A stretch of 64,000 nt of DNA from Pseudomonas tructae (GCF_004214895.1 NZ_CP035952.1:3234501-3298500); one strand, 5' to 3'; counted from the first letter of the stretch, positions 16,866 to 27,177 are shown. The notes: generated from the letters alone by a model not told the origin. Program-made: numbers and translations.

Positions 16866-17870
16866 ATGAGTGCACATGGCACACAACTGGTCGACGGCTA
16901 CAGTCGGAAAATCGATTACCTGCGCATGTCGGTCACCGACCGCTGCGACTTTCGCTGCGTCTATTGCATGGCCGAAGACATGCAGTTCCTGCCACGCCAG
17001 CGCATCCTCACCCTTGAAGAGCTGTACCAGGTCGCCGAACGCTTCGTGGCCATGGGCACGCGCAAGATCCGCCTGACCGGGGGTGAGCCGCTGGTGCGCG
17101 CAGGCATTGTCGAGCTGTGCTCGCGCCTCGCCGCCCTGCCCGGCCTGCGTGAGCTGTGCATGACCAGCAATGGCTCGCAACTGGTGCGCCTGGCCCAACC
17201 CTTGTTCGATGCAGGCCTGGCGCGCCTGAACATCAGCCTCGACAGCCTCGACGCCCAGCGTTTCAAGGCCATGACCCGCACGGGCGAACTGGCCCGGGTC
17301 ATCGCCGGCATCGATGCCGCCCGGGCCGCAGGCTTTCGCCGCACCAAGCTCAACTGCGTGGTGCTCAAGGGCCGCAACGATGATGAGGTGGTCGAACTGG
17401 TGCGCTTTGCCATCGACCGCCAGCTGGACATTTGTTTTATCGAAGAAATGCCCCTGGGCGTGATCAGCGAACACCAACGCAGCGAGTCCTATTGCTCAAG
17501 CGATGAAGTGCGCGCACGTATCGCCGAGCATTTCACCTTGCTCGAATCTGCCGAGTCGACCCAAGGGCCGTCGCGCTACTGGCGCCTGGCCGAGGCCCCG
17601 GACATTCGCATCGGTTTTATTTCGCCCCACAGCCACAACTTCTGCGGCACCTGCAACCGCGTGCGCCTGACGGTCGAGGGGCGCTTGTTGCTGTGCCTGG
17701 GCAACGAGCACGCCAGTGACCTCAAGCAGGTGCTGCGCGCCCACCCCGGTGATACGGCGCGCCTGGACAAGGCCATCCGCCAGGCCATGACCCTCAAGCC
17801 CTACAGCCACACCTTCGATGTCAACGACCAGGTGCAGATTCTGCGGTTCATGAACATGACCGGCGGCTGA
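16866..17870 (+). CDS. moaA: GTP 3',8-cyclase MoaA (molybdenum cofactor synthesis)
   Basis: 334 residues. The radical-SAM cluster is C27-x3-C31-x2-C34 (RCDFRCVYC), with the GGEP motif in [12 protein letters not shown]. The second 4Fe-4S cluster ligands are CGTCNRVRL and a later CLG cysteine near the C terminus. The protein ends in the essential Gly-Gly (MTGG). It converts GTP into the cyclic precursor of molybdopterin with MoaC. The cofactor is needed by the nitrate reductase NapA encoded 7 kb downstream. The gene stands alone, and no strong ribosome site is visible before ATG 16866. Confidence 0.95.
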   Translation: MSAHGTQLVDGYSRKIDYLRMSVTDRCDFRCVYCMAEDMQFLPRQRILTLEELYQVAERFVAMGTRKIRLTGGEPLVRAGIVELCSRLAALPGLRELCMTSNGSQLVRLAQPLFDAGLARLNISLDSLDAQRFKAMTRTGELARVIAGIDAARAAGFRRTKLNCVVLKGRNDDEVVELVRFAIDRQLDICFIEEMPLGVISEHQRSESYCSSDEVRARIAEHFTLLESAESTQGPSRYWRLAEAPDIRIGFISPHSHNFCGTCNRVRLTVEGRLLLCLGNEHASDLKQVLRAHPGDTARLDKAIRQAMTLKPYSHTFDVNDQVQILRFMNMTGG

Positions 17871-17900
17871 GGTTTGTAGCGCTCTTGAGTACACCGTCCC

Positions 17901-17973
17901 GGTGGGAGCGGGCTTGCCCCGCGATGCGATGTGGCTGACAGAATGCTATCGCGGGGCAAGCCCGCTCCCACAG
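17901..17973. repeat. Inverted pair of REP elements (BIME-like)
   Basis: GGTGGGAGCGGGCTTGCCCCGC and, 20 bases on, its inverse CGCGGGGCAAGCCCGCTCCC. It lies between the convergent moaA and response-regulator genes. Confidence 0.85.
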
Positions 17974-17991
17974 GGTACATTTGTACTCCAC

Positions 17992-19311
17992 TCAATTATC
18001 CGGCACCTTGACGAACACACTGTACTGGCCACCCTCCATGGTTTCGAAGGCAATCAGTTTTTCCACCAGCGCTTCACTCAGCACTTTGCCGGCATTGAGC
18101 AAGAGCATGCCGTTGTCGGCGTTGAGGTTGCGCGCCAGGACCATGCCGCCCACCAGCTCGCGAGTCGTCACGACCTTGACTGACGGATCGGCCAGGGTCA
18201 CGTCACTGAGGAACTCGGCGCAGACGTTGACGAAATCCTCCACCAGCCCCGGGTCATACAGCCTGCCGGCATACTTGCGGATGTAGACCAGCGCTTCATC
18301 GCTGTTCATCTGCCGCTCCAGTACCAGGCCGCGTTGCAACTCGATGAAATCCACAGCCAGCTTCAGCCAGCGGGCACCCAGGGGGATGGCTTCACCCTTC
18401 AGGCGCTCGGGAAAGCCTGTGCCATCCCAGCGCTCCTGATGGTAAAGCACCAACTGCGCCGCCTCCTTTAGCGGTTCCAGGGTCATCACCAACGATTCGC
18501 TCTGTTTCGGGTAGGCCCGGTACAGATCACGTTCGGTGTGTGGCAGCAGGTCCGCTGGGCAAGTCAGCATGCTGTCGTTCCAGCTCATCTTGCCGATGTT
18601 GTACAGCGCCGCCGCCATAGTCAGGTCGCGGCTGCGGCTTTCATCCAGGCCATGCCGGGTGCAGTAGACACGTATCAGCTCGATGACCTGGCGATTGGTC
18701 TGCTTGGCCTTGGGCAGGCGCAGGTTGGCCAGCAGCGAAAACACTTCGGTGCCGGTCACGTAGCTGCGCTTGAGCTCCTCATAGGCCAGGTCGAGCATGT
18801 CGGCCGTCTGCTGCAGCTCGGCGGTGCGCGCCGCAACACGTTGTTCGAGGGTGGCGTTGAGCGCCTTGAGTTGCTGGTTCTGCGTCTGGGTCAGTTGCTC
18901 CAGGCGCCGTCGTTCGCTTTCCGAGTGCTGGTAGGCCAGGGCCTGGCGCAGGGTCACCAGCAACTCTTCGTCGTTCCAGGGCTTGCTGATGTAGCGATGG
19001 ATCTGGCCGTCATTGATCGCCTTGGCCACGGTGTCCATGTCGGCATAACCGGTGAGCAGGATGCGCAAGGTAGCGGGAAAGCGCTGATGCACGAGCGCAA
19101 GCAAGGTGGCGCCATCCATGTTGGGCATGCGCGCATCGCTGATCACCAGGCTGACCTGGCGTTGCTCAAGCACTTCCAGGGCCTGGGCTGCACTTTCGGC
19201 CAGCACCACCTCATACGGCTGGCTGTGCAACAAGCGCCGCAGGCTGTTGAGGATCGAGACCTCATCGTCCACCAGCAACACCACCGGCTTTTCCACTTCG
19301 GCTTCATCCAT
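17992..19311 (-). CDS. Response regulator with degenerate HD-GYP domain
   Basis: 439 residues. The receiver domain is at 8-125 with VDDE, phospho-acceptor Asp in VISDARMPN, and Lys in YISKPW. A coiled-coil linker (~130-175) follows, then an HD-GYP-like domain. Its hallmark residues are changed: LHDIGK is LYNIGK, and only HQERWDGTGFP of the second motif remains. The domain probably cannot bind two metals or cleave c-di-GMP and may act as a binding or partner-interaction module. It is divergent from the peroxidase-kinase pair (130-base shared upstream region), the likely source of its cognate kinase. Confidence 0.85.
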   Translation of the reverse strand: MDEAEVEKPVVLLVDDEVSILNSLRRLLHSQPYEVVLAESAAQALEVLEQRQVSLVISDARMPNMDGATLLALVHQRFPATLRILLTGYADMDTVAKAINDGQIHRYISKPWNDEELLVTLRQALAYQHSESERRRLEQLTQTQNQQLKALNATLEQRVAARTAELQQTADMLDLAYEELKRSYVTGTEVFSLLANLRLPKAKQTNRQVIELIRVYCTRHGLDESRSRDLTMAAALYNIGKMSWNDSMLTCPADLLPHTERDLYRAYPKQSESLVMTLEPLKEAAQLVLYHQERWDGTGFPERLKGEAIPLGARWLKLAVDFIELQRGLVLERQMNSDEALVYIRKYAGRLYDPGLVEDFVNVCAEFLSDVTLADPSVKVVTTRELVGGMVLARNLNADNGMLLLNAGKVLSEALVEKLIAFETMEGGQYSVFVKVPDN

Positions 19312-19441
19312 GCTGCCTTCCCTGTCTCAACAATTGTTCCTGATCACAGGCTAGATGACATTTGCCCTGGCGGTTAGCGCGCACGCCCTGGCCTGACTAT
19401 TCTCAGGCTTATAGCGCATTGTCACCACGGAGGGTTGCTCG

Positions 19442-20392
19442 ATGCCTATCGTCCTTTGGCTGCGTCTGCTGGCACTGCTGCCAGCCGTCGCCCTGGCGCA
19501 GACCGTGGGTGGCCCGCTCTCGCCCTTGCCGCCGGTGCCCGAGCTTGCACCGGAGCGCGTCGAGCTGGGCCGCAGATTGTTCAACGACCCGCGCCTGTCG
19601 AGTGACAACAGCCTGTCCTGCGCCAGTTGCCACCGGCTTGACCAGGGCGGTGCCGACAATCAACCGCTGTCCCCCGGTATCGATGGCAAACCCTTGCCGG
19701 TCAACACCCCCAGCGTGTTCAACGCCAGCCTCAACGCCCGCCAGTTCTGGGACGGCCGCGCGCAAACCCTGGAGGAGCAAGCGCACCTGGTGGTGCAGAG
19801 CCCCGCTGAGATGGGCAGCGACTGGCAGGTGGTGGTGCAACGTATCGCCAATGACCCCGGCTACCGCGCAGGCTTCGCCCGGGCCTATGACCAGGGCGTC
19901 GATGAACACAGCGTGCAAAATGCCCTGGCCAGCTTCCAGCGCACCTTGCTCACCCCCGGCTCGCGCTTCGACCGTTACCTGCAGGGCGATACGGCGATCC
20001 TGAGCATCGATGAAAAATACGGTTATCAGCGCTTTCAGGAGTACGGCTGCATCGCCTGTCACCAGGGGGTCAATATTGGCGGCAACATGCTGCAGAAATT
20101 TGGCGTACTGGGCGACTACTTCAAGGACCGCGGCAACCCGACCCCGGCCGACCTGGGGCGCTTTAACGTCACCGGCGACGAGGAGGATCGCCATGTGTTC
20201 AAAGTGCCCAGCCTGCGCAATGTCGCCGTCACTGCCCCGTACTTTCACGATGGCTCGGCCGCCACCCTGGAGGCTGCGGTGGATGTGATGTTCCGCTACC
20301 AGCTGGGCCGCACGCCGAGCGACGAAGACAAGGCACTGATCATCCAGTTCCTCAAGACCCTCACCGGCCAATGGCAAGGCAAGCCGCTATGA
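19442..20392 (+). CDS. Periplasmic di-haem cytochrome c peroxidase family protein
   Basis: 316 residues with a signal peptide ending near ALAQ (20). Two haem c motifs are visible, CASCH (60-64) and CIACH (203-207), with conserved blocks ELGRRLFNDPRLS, PSVFNA, QFWDGR and FKVPSLRNVAVTAPYFHDG. This is the layout of bacterial di-haem peroxidases (CcpA/MauG superfamily), which reduce H2O2 or modify partners in the periplasm. The stop overlaps the start of the downstream histidine kinase (ATGA), so the peroxidase is translationally coupled to a signalling protein and may report redox or peroxide state to it. Confidence 0.85.
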   Translation: MPIVLWLRLLALLPAVALAQTVGGPLSPLPPVPELAPERVELGRRLFNDPRLSSDNSLSCASCHRLDQGGADNQPLSPGIDGKPLPVNTPSVFNASLNARQFWDGRAQTLEEQAHLVVQSPAEMGSDWQVVVQRIANDPGYRAGFARAYDQGVDEHSVQNALASFQRTLLTPGSRFDRYLQGDTAILSIDEKYGYQRFQEYGCIACHQGVNIGGNMLQKFGVLGDYFKDRGNPTPADLGRFNVTGDEEDRHVFKVPSLRNVAVTAPYFHDGSAATLEAAVDVMFRYQLGRTPSDEDKALIIQFLKTLTGQWQGKPL

Positions 20393-22200
20393 TGCTGACC
20401 CGCCGCCGTAGTTTCCTGTTGCTGGCCACCAGCGCCGCGCTGCTGGCCTCGGTGCTTGTGTACCTGTACCTGATGTCCAAGGCCGATGAAAGTGACACCT
20501 ACGCCCAGACTCGCGACCTGATCCGGCAAATCAGGCAGAACGACTCGCAATGGGAAAACGAGATACTCAAGGCGCGTACCACCATCAACTACAACTATGA
20601 CCCGCTGGTGTCACCACTGGTGGAGATGAAACAACTGTGGCGCGCCTTTGACAGCATCGAAGCCCATCACCGGCATGCGGCGACCCCAGCCTGGCGCGCG
20701 GCTTACACCGACTACCAGCAGGCGCTTGAGGACAAATCGCGGTGGGTCGAGCGGTTCAAGTCGCATAACGCCATCTTGCGCAACTCCCTGGCGTTCCTGC
20801 CCACCGCCGCCGATGGCATCCAGGTGCGATTGGGGCAACTGGACGCCGCCGACACCTTGCGCTTGCACAGCATCGCCACCGACACCTACGACCTGATGCT
20901 CAGCAGCCTGGAATTCGCCCAGATGACCACCGATGACAAGGCGGCCGACATCCTCGTGGGCCTGAACAAGCTGGCGGTCAACAAGGAGCGCCTGCCCGCC
21001 GAGTTCCACAACCCCATCGATATCCTCAGCAGCCACATCGCCTTGATTCTGCGTGAGCAGCCCAAGGTCAATCAGTTGCTCGAGCAGATCGAAGCGGTGG
21101 CGGTGGCCGAGCGCCTGGACACCATCACCCAGATGCTCGACCGCGATGAACGTGCCGCCCTGCTGATCGACCAGCGTTATCACTTCTACCTGCTGGTGTT
21201 TTCCACGCTGCTGATGCTGTTGCTGTTGTACATGGCGGTATGCCTGCTGCGCAGTTTCAGTGAAATCAACCGGGTCAACCGCGCCCTGATGGGCGCCAAT
21301 GATGAACTGGAGCAGCGGGTCGAACGCCGCACCCTGGCCCTGACCCAGGCCAGCACCGCGCTGCAGCGCGAGATCGACGAGCGCACGCTGCTGGAAAGCC
21401 AGCTGGTGCAATCGGAAAAGCTGGCCTCCCTGGGCCAGTTGGCCGCAGGCGTTGCCCACGAGGTCAACAACCCGATCGGCTTTGTGTCCTCCAACCTGGG
21501 GGCGCTGGACGACTATTTCAGCCGCCTGCAGGACATGCTCAAGGCCTATCGCCAGGCAGAAACCGCCATCGATCCGGTAGCTTTGAGTGCCAGCCTGGCG
21601 GCGCTGCGTACCGAGATCGAACTGGACTACATCCTCGACGACATCCCGCTGCTGATCCGCGAGTCCAAGGATGGCATCAGCCGCGTCGGGCAAATCGTCA
21701 AGGACCTCAAGGATTTCTCCCGGGTGGATTCGAGCCAGGACTGGCAGTGGGCCAATTTGCAGCAAGGGATCGAGTCGACCCTGAACATCGTTGCCAGCGA
21801 GCTCAAGTACAAGGCCGACCTGGTCAAGGCCTATGCGCCGTTGCCGGAGGTCGAGTGCCTGCCTTCGCAGATCAACCAGGTGATCATGAATCTGGTGGTC
21901 AACGCCGCCCAGGCTATGGGCCCGCAGCGTGGCACCATCACCCTGCGCAGCGGCTGCGAGGGCGAGCAGGTGTGGATCGAAGTGGCTGACGACGGCTGCG
22001 GCATTCCCGCCGACAGCCTGCAGAAAATCTTCGACCCCTTCTACACCACCAAGCCGGTGGGCCAGGGTACCGGGCTGGGCTTGTCGCTGTCCTACGGCAT
22101 CATCAAGCGCCACCGGGGGGAGATCCGCGTGCTCAGCGAAGTCGGTGTCGGCACCACCTTCAGGATCGAATTGCCGGTGCACCAGACGCGGGTGGCCTGA
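20389..22200 (+). CDS. Membrane sensor histidine kinase coupled to the peroxidase gene
   Basis: 603 residues from ATG 20389, overlapping the peroxidase stop. Membrane helices lie at about 10-30 and 270-290, enclosing a helical periplasmic sensor domain of about 240 residues. A coiled coil follows, then the dimerisation domain with phospho-acceptor His in LAAGVAHEVNNPIGF and the ATPase domain with NLVVNAAQAM, VADDGCGIP and GTGLGLSLSYGI. HEVNNP is typical of kinases that pair with HD-GYP or NtrC-type regulators. The divergent response regulator at 17992 is the obvious partner. No receiver domain is attached. Confidence 0.88.
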   Translation: MMLTRRRSFLLLATSAALLASVLVYLYLMSKADESDTYAQTRDLIRQIRQNDSQWENEILKARTTINYNYDPLVSPLVEMKQLWRAFDSIEAHHRHAATPAWRAAYTDYQQALEDKSRWVERFKSHNAILRNSLAFLPTAADGIQVRLGQLDAADTLRLHSIATDTYDLMLSSLEFAQMTTDDKAADILVGLNKLAVNKERLPAEFHNPIDILSSHIALILREQPKVNQLLEQIEAVAVAERLDTITQMLDRDERAALLIDQRYHFYLLVFSTLLMLLLLYMAVCLLRSFSEINRVNRALMGANDELEQRVERRTLALTQASTALQREIDERTLLESQLVQSEKLASLGQLAAGVAHEVNNPIGFVSSNLGALDDYFSRLQDMLKAYRQAETAIDPVALSASLAALRTEIELDYILDDIPLLIRESKDGISRVGQIVKDLKDFSRVDSSQDWQWANLQQGIESTLNIVASELKYKADLVKAYAPLPEVECLPSQINQVIMNLVVNAAQAMGPQRGTITLRSGCEGEQVWIEVADDGCGIPADSLQKIFDPFYTTKPVGQGTGLGLSLSYGIIKRHRGEIRVLSEVGVGTTFRIELPVHQTRVA

Positions 22201-22208
22201 CAACTTAA

Positions 22209-22267
22209 TCGCGGGGCAAGCCCGCTCCTACCGGCTCCACTCTGTGGGAGCGGGCTTGCCCCGCGAT
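22209..22267. repeat. Inverted pair of REP elements
   Basis: ATCGCGGGGCAAGCCCGCTCC and its inverse GGGAGCGGGCTTGCCCCGCGA, 17 bases apart, between the kinase and the convergent HlyD-type gene. Confidence 0.85.
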
Positions 22268-22275
22268 ATGCAAAT

Positions 22276-23235
22276 TCAATGGAACGGAAAGATGTAGTTC
22301 ATCCACGCCGCCATGCGCAGGAGGATCTTGCGCATGGTCGCGATATGCTCGAAATGCTGGCTGTACACCGCCGCCTGGCCATAAGCGCCGCCAGGCATCT
22401 GCTGGCGGTACGGGGCAAAAGCCGGGTCGTCGATCTCGATGATCACCGGCACGCGCCCGGCAGGCGGTGAGCCGGTGTAGCCGATCAGGGTGCCGGAGGG
22501 CTGCACCTGGCCCTCGGCGATCACCGCGATGACGTTATTGACCTTGCCGTGAAAGACCTTGCCCGGAATGCCATCGAAGGCCACCTCGGCCTCATCGCCC
22601 GGCACCAGGCGCAACAGGCTGTTCTGGCGCATCCAGGCGGCAAAGTATTGGCCTTCCTGGGGAATGAACACCATCGATGGGCGCAGCGGCAAAGCACTGG
22701 CCATCATCCCGGCGCGTAGCGCGACATGGGTGACAAAGCCCTTGCTGGGTGCCCGTACCACAGTGTTGTCGAGTTCGAACTGGGCATTGTCCAGTTGCGC
22801 CTGCAAGTCGTCGACCCGGGCAATCGCCGCTTCCTGCTCGCGGCGGGTGCCGAAGTTGCGCTTGATCAGTTCGTTGATACGATACAAATCGCCCCTGGCC
22901 GCGATGATCTGCGCCTTGAGCGAGCGCAAACGATGCTCGAACGGTGCCGGGTCGATGCGAAACAGTACATCGCCCTTCTCCAGCGGCTGGTTACCTCTGA
23001 CCGGCACCTCGATGACCTTGCCGGTCACCACCGGAATCACGGGTATCGAGACGAAATACGAACGGGCCACCTCCGAGTACGGGTGGTTGTAGTTCATGGT
23101 GAAAATCAACGCACCGATCATGACGATGCCACCGAGCACGGCGGTGGGCACCGTCCACTTGTTCAGCGGGATGCGAAACAGCTTGAAGATCGCCACGCAG
23201 ATGGCGGCATAGGTGAGGATCAGCAGCAGGTCCAT
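22276..23235 (-). CDS. HlyD/MFP-type membrane fusion protein (YibH/YiaV-like)
   Basis: 319 residues with two N-terminal hydrophobic segments (about 3-20 and 30-48), then a periplasmic adaptor: GKVIEVPVRGNQPLEKGDVL as the first lipoyl half, a helical hairpin (~100-150), TVVRAPSKGFVTHV as the second half, and a beta-barrel domain. This matches the YibH/YiaV family. It starts 3 bases after the stop of the DUF3302 gene, an association conserved in E. coli as yiaVW and yibHI. The exported substrate is unknown, and no outer-membrane factor or pump gene is adjacent. Confidence 0.8.
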   Translation of the reverse strand: MDLLLILTYAAICVAIFKLFRIPLNKWTVPTAVLGGIVMIGALIFTMNYNHPYSEVARSYFVSIPVIPVVTGKVIEVPVRGNQPLEKGDVLFRIDPAPFEHRLRSLKAQIIAARGDLYRINELIKRNFGTRREQEAAIARVDDLQAQLDNAQFELDNTVVRAPSKGFVTHVALRAGMMASALPLRPSMVFIPQEGQYFAAWMRQNSLLRLVPGDEAEVAFDGIPGKVFHGKVNNVIAVIAEGQVQPSGTLIGYTGSPPAGRVPVIIEIDDPAFAPYRQQMPGGAYGQAAVYSQHFEHIATMRKILLRMAAWMNYIFPFH

Positions 23236-23238
23236 GGC

Positions 23239-23589
23239 TCAGACGCCTTTGTCGGTATCGACAGCGGCCGATTGCGCTTCCAGGCGCTCAAGACGCTGTT
23301 GCAGCTCGAGCACCTGTTGCTCCAGGCGCAGCACATGGTTTTGCGGCGACTTGCCGTCGCCAAAACCCCAGCCACGGTCTTCGCGGTAGAGCATTGCCCA
23401 GATCCACAAGAAGGGCCACAGCGCATGCAGGGTGAACAGGCTGACCCAGCCGGTGGCATGGATTGCATCCTGGTGCGGGTGGTTACGGTGCACGGCGATT
23501 TCGTAGGGGATATCGTGCAACACGATGATCCCGTAGAACAGCACCAGGCCGACGAAAATCAACACACCCAAGGCAAAGTAATCAAGCAT
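23239..23589 (-). CDS. DUF3302 inner-membrane protein (YibI/YiaW-like)
   Basis: 116 residues: one helix at 5-25, the conserved PYEIAVHRNHPHQDAIHATG loop, a second helix (LFTLHALWPFLWIWAMLY) and a C-terminal coiled coil. It is the first gene of a two-gene operon with the membrane fusion protein and probably its small membrane partner. Confidence 0.8.
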   Translation of the reverse strand: MLDYFALGVLIFVGLVLFYGIIVLHDIPYEIAVHRNHPHQDAIHATGWVSLFTLHALWPFLWIWAMLYREDRGWGFGDGKSPQNHVLRLEQQVLELQQRLERLEAQSAAVDTDKGV

Positions 23590-23746
23590 GATGGCTGACC
23601 TTCGCAGCGTTGCAAGCCGTGGGATGAGTGTAGTTCACCCGACGCGCCAGCAACGCTGCAGGCCAGGCATACCGTTGGTCGCGCCAGGCGACCCGGGCCA
23701 GGGAGGCTGATCTAGGCTCACTTCACGTTTGGCTGGAGAGTGCTCC

Positions 23747-23917
23747 ATGTCATTGGCTGAAGAACACAAAATAGCGCGCAGAAAGGAAACCCTGCTGTTC
23801 GTGTTTCTGATTGTCTGCCTGTTCCCCCTGCTGTCGGTCGCCATCGTTGGCGGCTACGGTTTTCTCGTCTGGTTTTTCCAACTTGTGTATGGCCCGCCCG
23901 GCCCTCCCCATGGATGA
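23747..23917 (+). CDS. napE: NapE, small membrane protein of periplasmic nitrate reductase
   Basis: 56 residues from ATG 23747 (GGAGAG seven bases upstream). One membrane helix (TLLFVFLIVCLFPLLSVAIV) is followed by GGYGFLVWFFQLVYGPPGPP, the NapE signature. It is the first gene of napEDABC. Its stop overlaps napD by eight bases. No ANR/FNR half-site pair was seen in the 150 bases upstream. The exact role of NapE is not established. Confidence 0.85.
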   Translation: MSLAEEHKIARRKETLLFVFLIVCLFPLLSVAIVGGYGFLVWFFQLVYGPPGPPHG

Positions 23918-24170
23918 CAGCGTGCATATCGCAAGCCTGGTTGTGCTCGTACGCCCCGAGCTGTTCGAGGCGGTCAAGGCCAACCTGTGCCTGCTCGACA
24001 ACCTTGAGCTGCATCAGCACAGCCCCGCCGGCAAGCTGGTGGTGGTGCTTGAGGCCAACGCCGAAGCGCAGATCCTGCAGCGCATCGAACAGATCAACAA
24101 CCTGCCCGGCGTGCTCAATGCCGCGCTGATCTACCACGAACTCCTCGCCCCAGAAGGAGACCTGCCATGA
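23910..24170 (+). CDS. napD: NapD, chaperone for NapA maturation
   Basis: 86 residues from ATG 23910: [20 protein letters not shown], then [15 protein letters not shown] and [11 protein letters not shown], a ferredoxin-like fold. NapD binds the Tat signal of NapA in the cytoplasm and delays export until the molybdenum cofactor is inserted. It overlaps napE at its start and napA at its end (ATGA). Confidence 0.9.
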   Translation: MDDSVHIASLVVLVRPELFEAVKANLCLLDNLELHQHSPAGKLVVVLEANAEAQILQRIEQINNLPGVLNAALIYHELLAPEGDLP

Positions 24171-26671
24171 GCATGACCCGCCGTGAATTTGCCAAGGCCC
24201 AGGCCGCCGCCATCGCCGCTGCAGCGGCGGGCCTGCCGATCGTGACCAGCGCCAGTAACCTTGTGACCGAAGCCGACCTGGTCAGCCTGGACTGGAACAA
24301 AGCGCCCTGCCGCTTCTGCGGCACCGGTTGCAGCGTTATGGTGGCGACCCGCGACAACCGCGTGGTGGCGACCCATGGCGACATCAAGGCTGAGGTCAAC
24401 CGCGGCCTGAACTGCGTCAAGGGCTACTTCCTGTCGAAGATCATGTACGGCAATGACCGCCTGACCCAGCCGTTGCTGCGCATGCGCAACGGCCAGTACG
24501 ACAAGCAGGGCGAGTTCCAGCCGATCAGCTGGGAGCAGGCCTTCGACATCATGGCCGCCAAGTACAAGCAAGCGCTCAAGGACAAAGGCCCGGAATCGAT
24601 CGGCATGTTTGGCTCCGGGCAGTGGACCGTGTGGGAAGGCTACGCCGCCAACAAGCTGATGAAGGCCGGCTTTCGCAGCAACAACATCGACCCCAATGCC
24701 CGCCACTGCATGGCCTCGGCGGTCATGGGCTTCATGCGCACCTTCGGCATGGACGAGCCGATGGGCTGCTACGACGATATCGAGGCCACCGATGCCTTCG
24801 TGCTCTGGGGCTCGAACATGGCCGAGATGCACCCGATCCTCTGGAGCCGGGTCACCGACCGGCGCCTGAGCCAGCCCCAGGTCAAGGTCGCAGTGCTGTC
24901 GACCTTCGAGCACCGCAGCTTTGACCTGGCGGACATCCCCATGGTGTTCAAGCCGCAGACCGACCTGCTGATCCTCAACTACATCGCCAACCACATCATC
25001 GAAAGCGGCGCGGTGAACCAGGACTTCATCAGCAAGCACACGCGCTTTGCCCTCGGCGCCGATGACATCGGTTACGGCCTGCGGGCCAGCGATCCGCGCG
25101 AAGCCAAGGCAAAAAACGCAGACAAGGCCAACACCTGGAGCGACATCGACTTCAAGCAGTTCGCCGCCTTCGTTCGGCCCTATACCCTGCAGCGCGCAGC
25201 CAAGGAATCGGGCGTGCCCGAAGAGCGCCTGAAGGCGCTGGCCGAGTTGTACGCCGACCCCAAGCGCAAGGTGGTGTCGTTCTGGACCATGGGCTTCAAC
25301 CAGCACACCCGTGGGGTCTGGGCCAACAACCTGATCTACAACATCCACCTGCTCACCGGCAAAATCAGCGAGCCGGGCAACAGTCCCTTCTCGCTCACCG
25401 GCCAGCCCTCGGCCTGCGGCACCGCCCGCGAAGTGGGGACCTTCTCGCACCGCTTGCCTGCGGACCTGGTGGTAACCAACCCCAAGCACCGCGCCACCGC
25501 CGAAAAAATCTGGAAACTGCCCGCCGGCACTATTCAGGAAAAAGTCGGCTTTCATGCGGTGCAGCAGAGCCGCATGCTCAAGGATGGAGTGCTCAACGTC
25601 TACTGGACCCAGGCCAGCAACAACATGCACGCAGGTCCCAACATCATGCAGGAGGTGCTGCCAGGCTGGCGCAAGCCGGAGAACTTCGTGATCGTCTCGG
25701 ATGTCTACCCGACCGTGTCGGCCCAGGCCGCCGACCTGATCCTGCCGAGCGCCATGTGGGTGGAAAAAGAAGGCGCCTACGGCAATGCCGAGCGCCGCAC
25801 CCAGTTCTGGCATCAGTTGGTGACGGCCCCGGGCGAGGCGCGCTCGGACCTGTGGCAACTGATGGAGTTTTCCAAGCGTTTTACCACCGATGAGGTATGG
25901 CCCGCCGAGCTGCTGGCCAAGGCTCCGGAGTACCAGGGCAAGACCCTGTTCGAGGTGCTGTACAGCAATGGTCAGGTCGACCAGTTCCCGCTCGAGCAAC
26001 TGGAGCCCGGATTCCTCAACGATGAAGCCAAGGCCTTTGGCTTCTACCCGCAAAAGGGCCTGTTCGAAGAATATGCCCAGTTTGGCCGTGGCCATGGGCA
26101 TGACCTGGCCAGCTTCGACCGTTACCACAGCGAGCGAGGCCTGCGCTGGCCGGTGGTCGATGGCAAGGAAACCCGCTGGCGCTACCGCGAAGGCCTCGAT
26201 CCGTACGTGGAGCAAGGCAGCGGCGTGCAGTTCTACGGCTACCCGGACAAGAAGGCGATCATCTTCGCCCTGCCCTACGAGCCCCCTGCCGAAGCGCCCG
26301 ACGCCGACTACCCGTTCTGGCTCAGCACCGGCCGGGTGCTGGAGCATTGGCACACCGGGACCATGACCCAGCGCGTCGAAGAGCTGTACAAGGCGGTGCC
26401 CGATGCCCTGGTGTACATGCACCCGGACGACGCCAAGGCGCTCAATGCCCGCCGTGGCAGTGAGGTCAGGCTGGTCAGCCGGCGCGGCGAGATACGCGCG
26501 CGCATCGAGACCCGTGGCCGCAACAAGCCGCCGCGCGGCCTGGTGTTCGTGCCGTTTTTCGATGCCAACAAACTGATCAACAAGGTCACCCTGGACGCCA
26601 CCGACCCGATCTCCAAACAAACCGACTACAAGAAATGCGCCATACGCATCGAGCTGATCAGCGTGGCCTGA
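24167..26671 (+). CDS. napA: NapA, catalytic subunit of periplasmic nitrate reductase
   Basis: 834 residues, the usual length. The Tat signal [15 protein letters not shown] is at 4-18. The 4Fe-4S cluster ligands are C48, C51, C55 and C83 (CRFCGTGC and LNCVKGYF), and the molybdenum-ligating cysteine is in [15 protein letters not shown]. The bis-MGD-binding blocks continue to the C-terminal [12 protein letters not shown]. It reduces nitrate to nitrite in the periplasm using electrons from NapC and NapB. AAGGAG precedes the ATG, which overlaps the napD stop. Confidence 0.96.
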   Translation: MSMTRREFAKAQAAAIAAAAAGLPIVTSASNLVTEADLVSLDWNKAPCRFCGTGCSVMVATRDNRVVATHGDIKAEVNRGLNCVKGYFLSKIMYGNDRLTQPLLRMRNGQYDKQGEFQPISWEQAFDIMAAKYKQALKDKGPESIGMFGSGQWTVWEGYAANKLMKAGFRSNNIDPNARHCMASAVMGFMRTFGMDEPMGCYDDIEATDAFVLWGSNMAEMHPILWSRVTDRRLSQPQVKVAVLSTFEHRSFDLADIPMVFKPQTDLLILNYIANHIIESGAVNQDFISKHTRFALGADDIGYGLRASDPREAKAKNADKANTWSDIDFKQFAAFVRPYTLQRAAKESGVPEERLKALAELYADPKRKVVSFWTMGFNQHTRGVWANNLIYNIHLLTGKISEPGNSPFSLTGQPSACGTAREVGTFSHRLPADLVVTNPKHRATAEKIWKLPAGTIQEKVGFHAVQQSRMLKDGVLNVYWTQASNNMHAGPNIMQEVLPGWRKPENFVIVSDVYPTVSAQAADLILPSAMWVEKEGAYGNAERRTQFWHQLVTAPGEARSDLWQLMEFSKRFTTDEVWPAELLAKAPEYQGKTLFEVLYSNGQVDQFPLEQLEPGFLNDEAKAFGFYPQKGLFEEYAQFGRGHGHDLASFDRYHSERGLRWPVVDGKETRWRYREGLDPYVEQGSGVQFYGYPDKKAIIFALPYEPPAEAPDADYPFWLSTGRVLEHWHTGTMTQRVEELYKAVPDALVYMHPDDAKALNARRGSEVRLVSRRGEIRARIETRGRNKPPRGLVFVPFFDANKLINKVTLDATDPISKQTDYKKCAIRIELISVA

Positions 26672-26682
26672 GGAGAACCACC

Positions 26683-27168
26683 ATGCCTATTCGCAGCCTG
26701 CCGTTGCTGATGTTCGCCGTCATTAGCCTTGCGCTCGCCGCCGAGGTCGACTACCCCCTCGACGCCCCGGGCCCGGACGGTCGCCGCCCCGGTGGCACCC
26801 TGACCCAGAGCCTGCCCGCGCCGCCGCTGGCCAACGACGAGAACAAGGACCTCAAGCGCGAACGCAACTACCCCGACCAGCCGCCGACCATTCCGCACAC
26901 CATTCGCGGCTACCAGATCGACATCAACGGCAACAAGTGCCTGTCCTGCCACAGCCGCGCCAACAGCGCGCGCAGCCAGGCGCCCATGATCAGCATCACC
27001 CATTACATGGACCGTGACGGCCAGACCCTGGCGGCGGTATCGCCACGGCGCTACTTCTGCACCCAGTGCCATGTCGCGCAAAAAGAGGTGCAGCCACTGG
27101 TGGGCAACAGCTTCGAAACCATCGACAAGCTGCTGCAGGACGACGCCAACGCCGCGCAAAAGCCCTGA
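26683..27168 (+). CDS. napB: NapB, di-haem cytochrome c electron donor to NapA
   Basis: 161 residues with a signal peptide ending LALAA (20). Haem c motifs are CLSCH (86-90) and CTQCH (126-130), with distal histidines in TIPHTIRG and SITHYMD. It starts 11 bases after napA, behind GAGGAG. Confidence 0.95.
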   Translation: MPIRSLPLLMFAVISLALAAEVDYPLDAPGPDGRRPGGTLTQSLPAPPLANDENKDLKRERNYPDQPPTIPHTIRGYQIDINGNKCLSCHSRANSARSQAPMISITHYMDRDGQTLAAVSPRRYFCTQCHVAQKEVQPLVGNSFETIDKLLQDDANAAQKP

Positions 27169-27177
27169 GGAGGCGCC

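Noticed and set aside
17901..17973. A possible CRISPR or terminator signal at repeated inverted sequences
   Set aside because: The repeats are REP elements: single or paired, palindromic, scattered, with no regular spacers.
24131..26620. An 829-codon open frame on the strand opposite napA
   Set aside because: It is a GC-rich antisense shadow of napA. The product has no recognisable domain, while napA is unmistakable.
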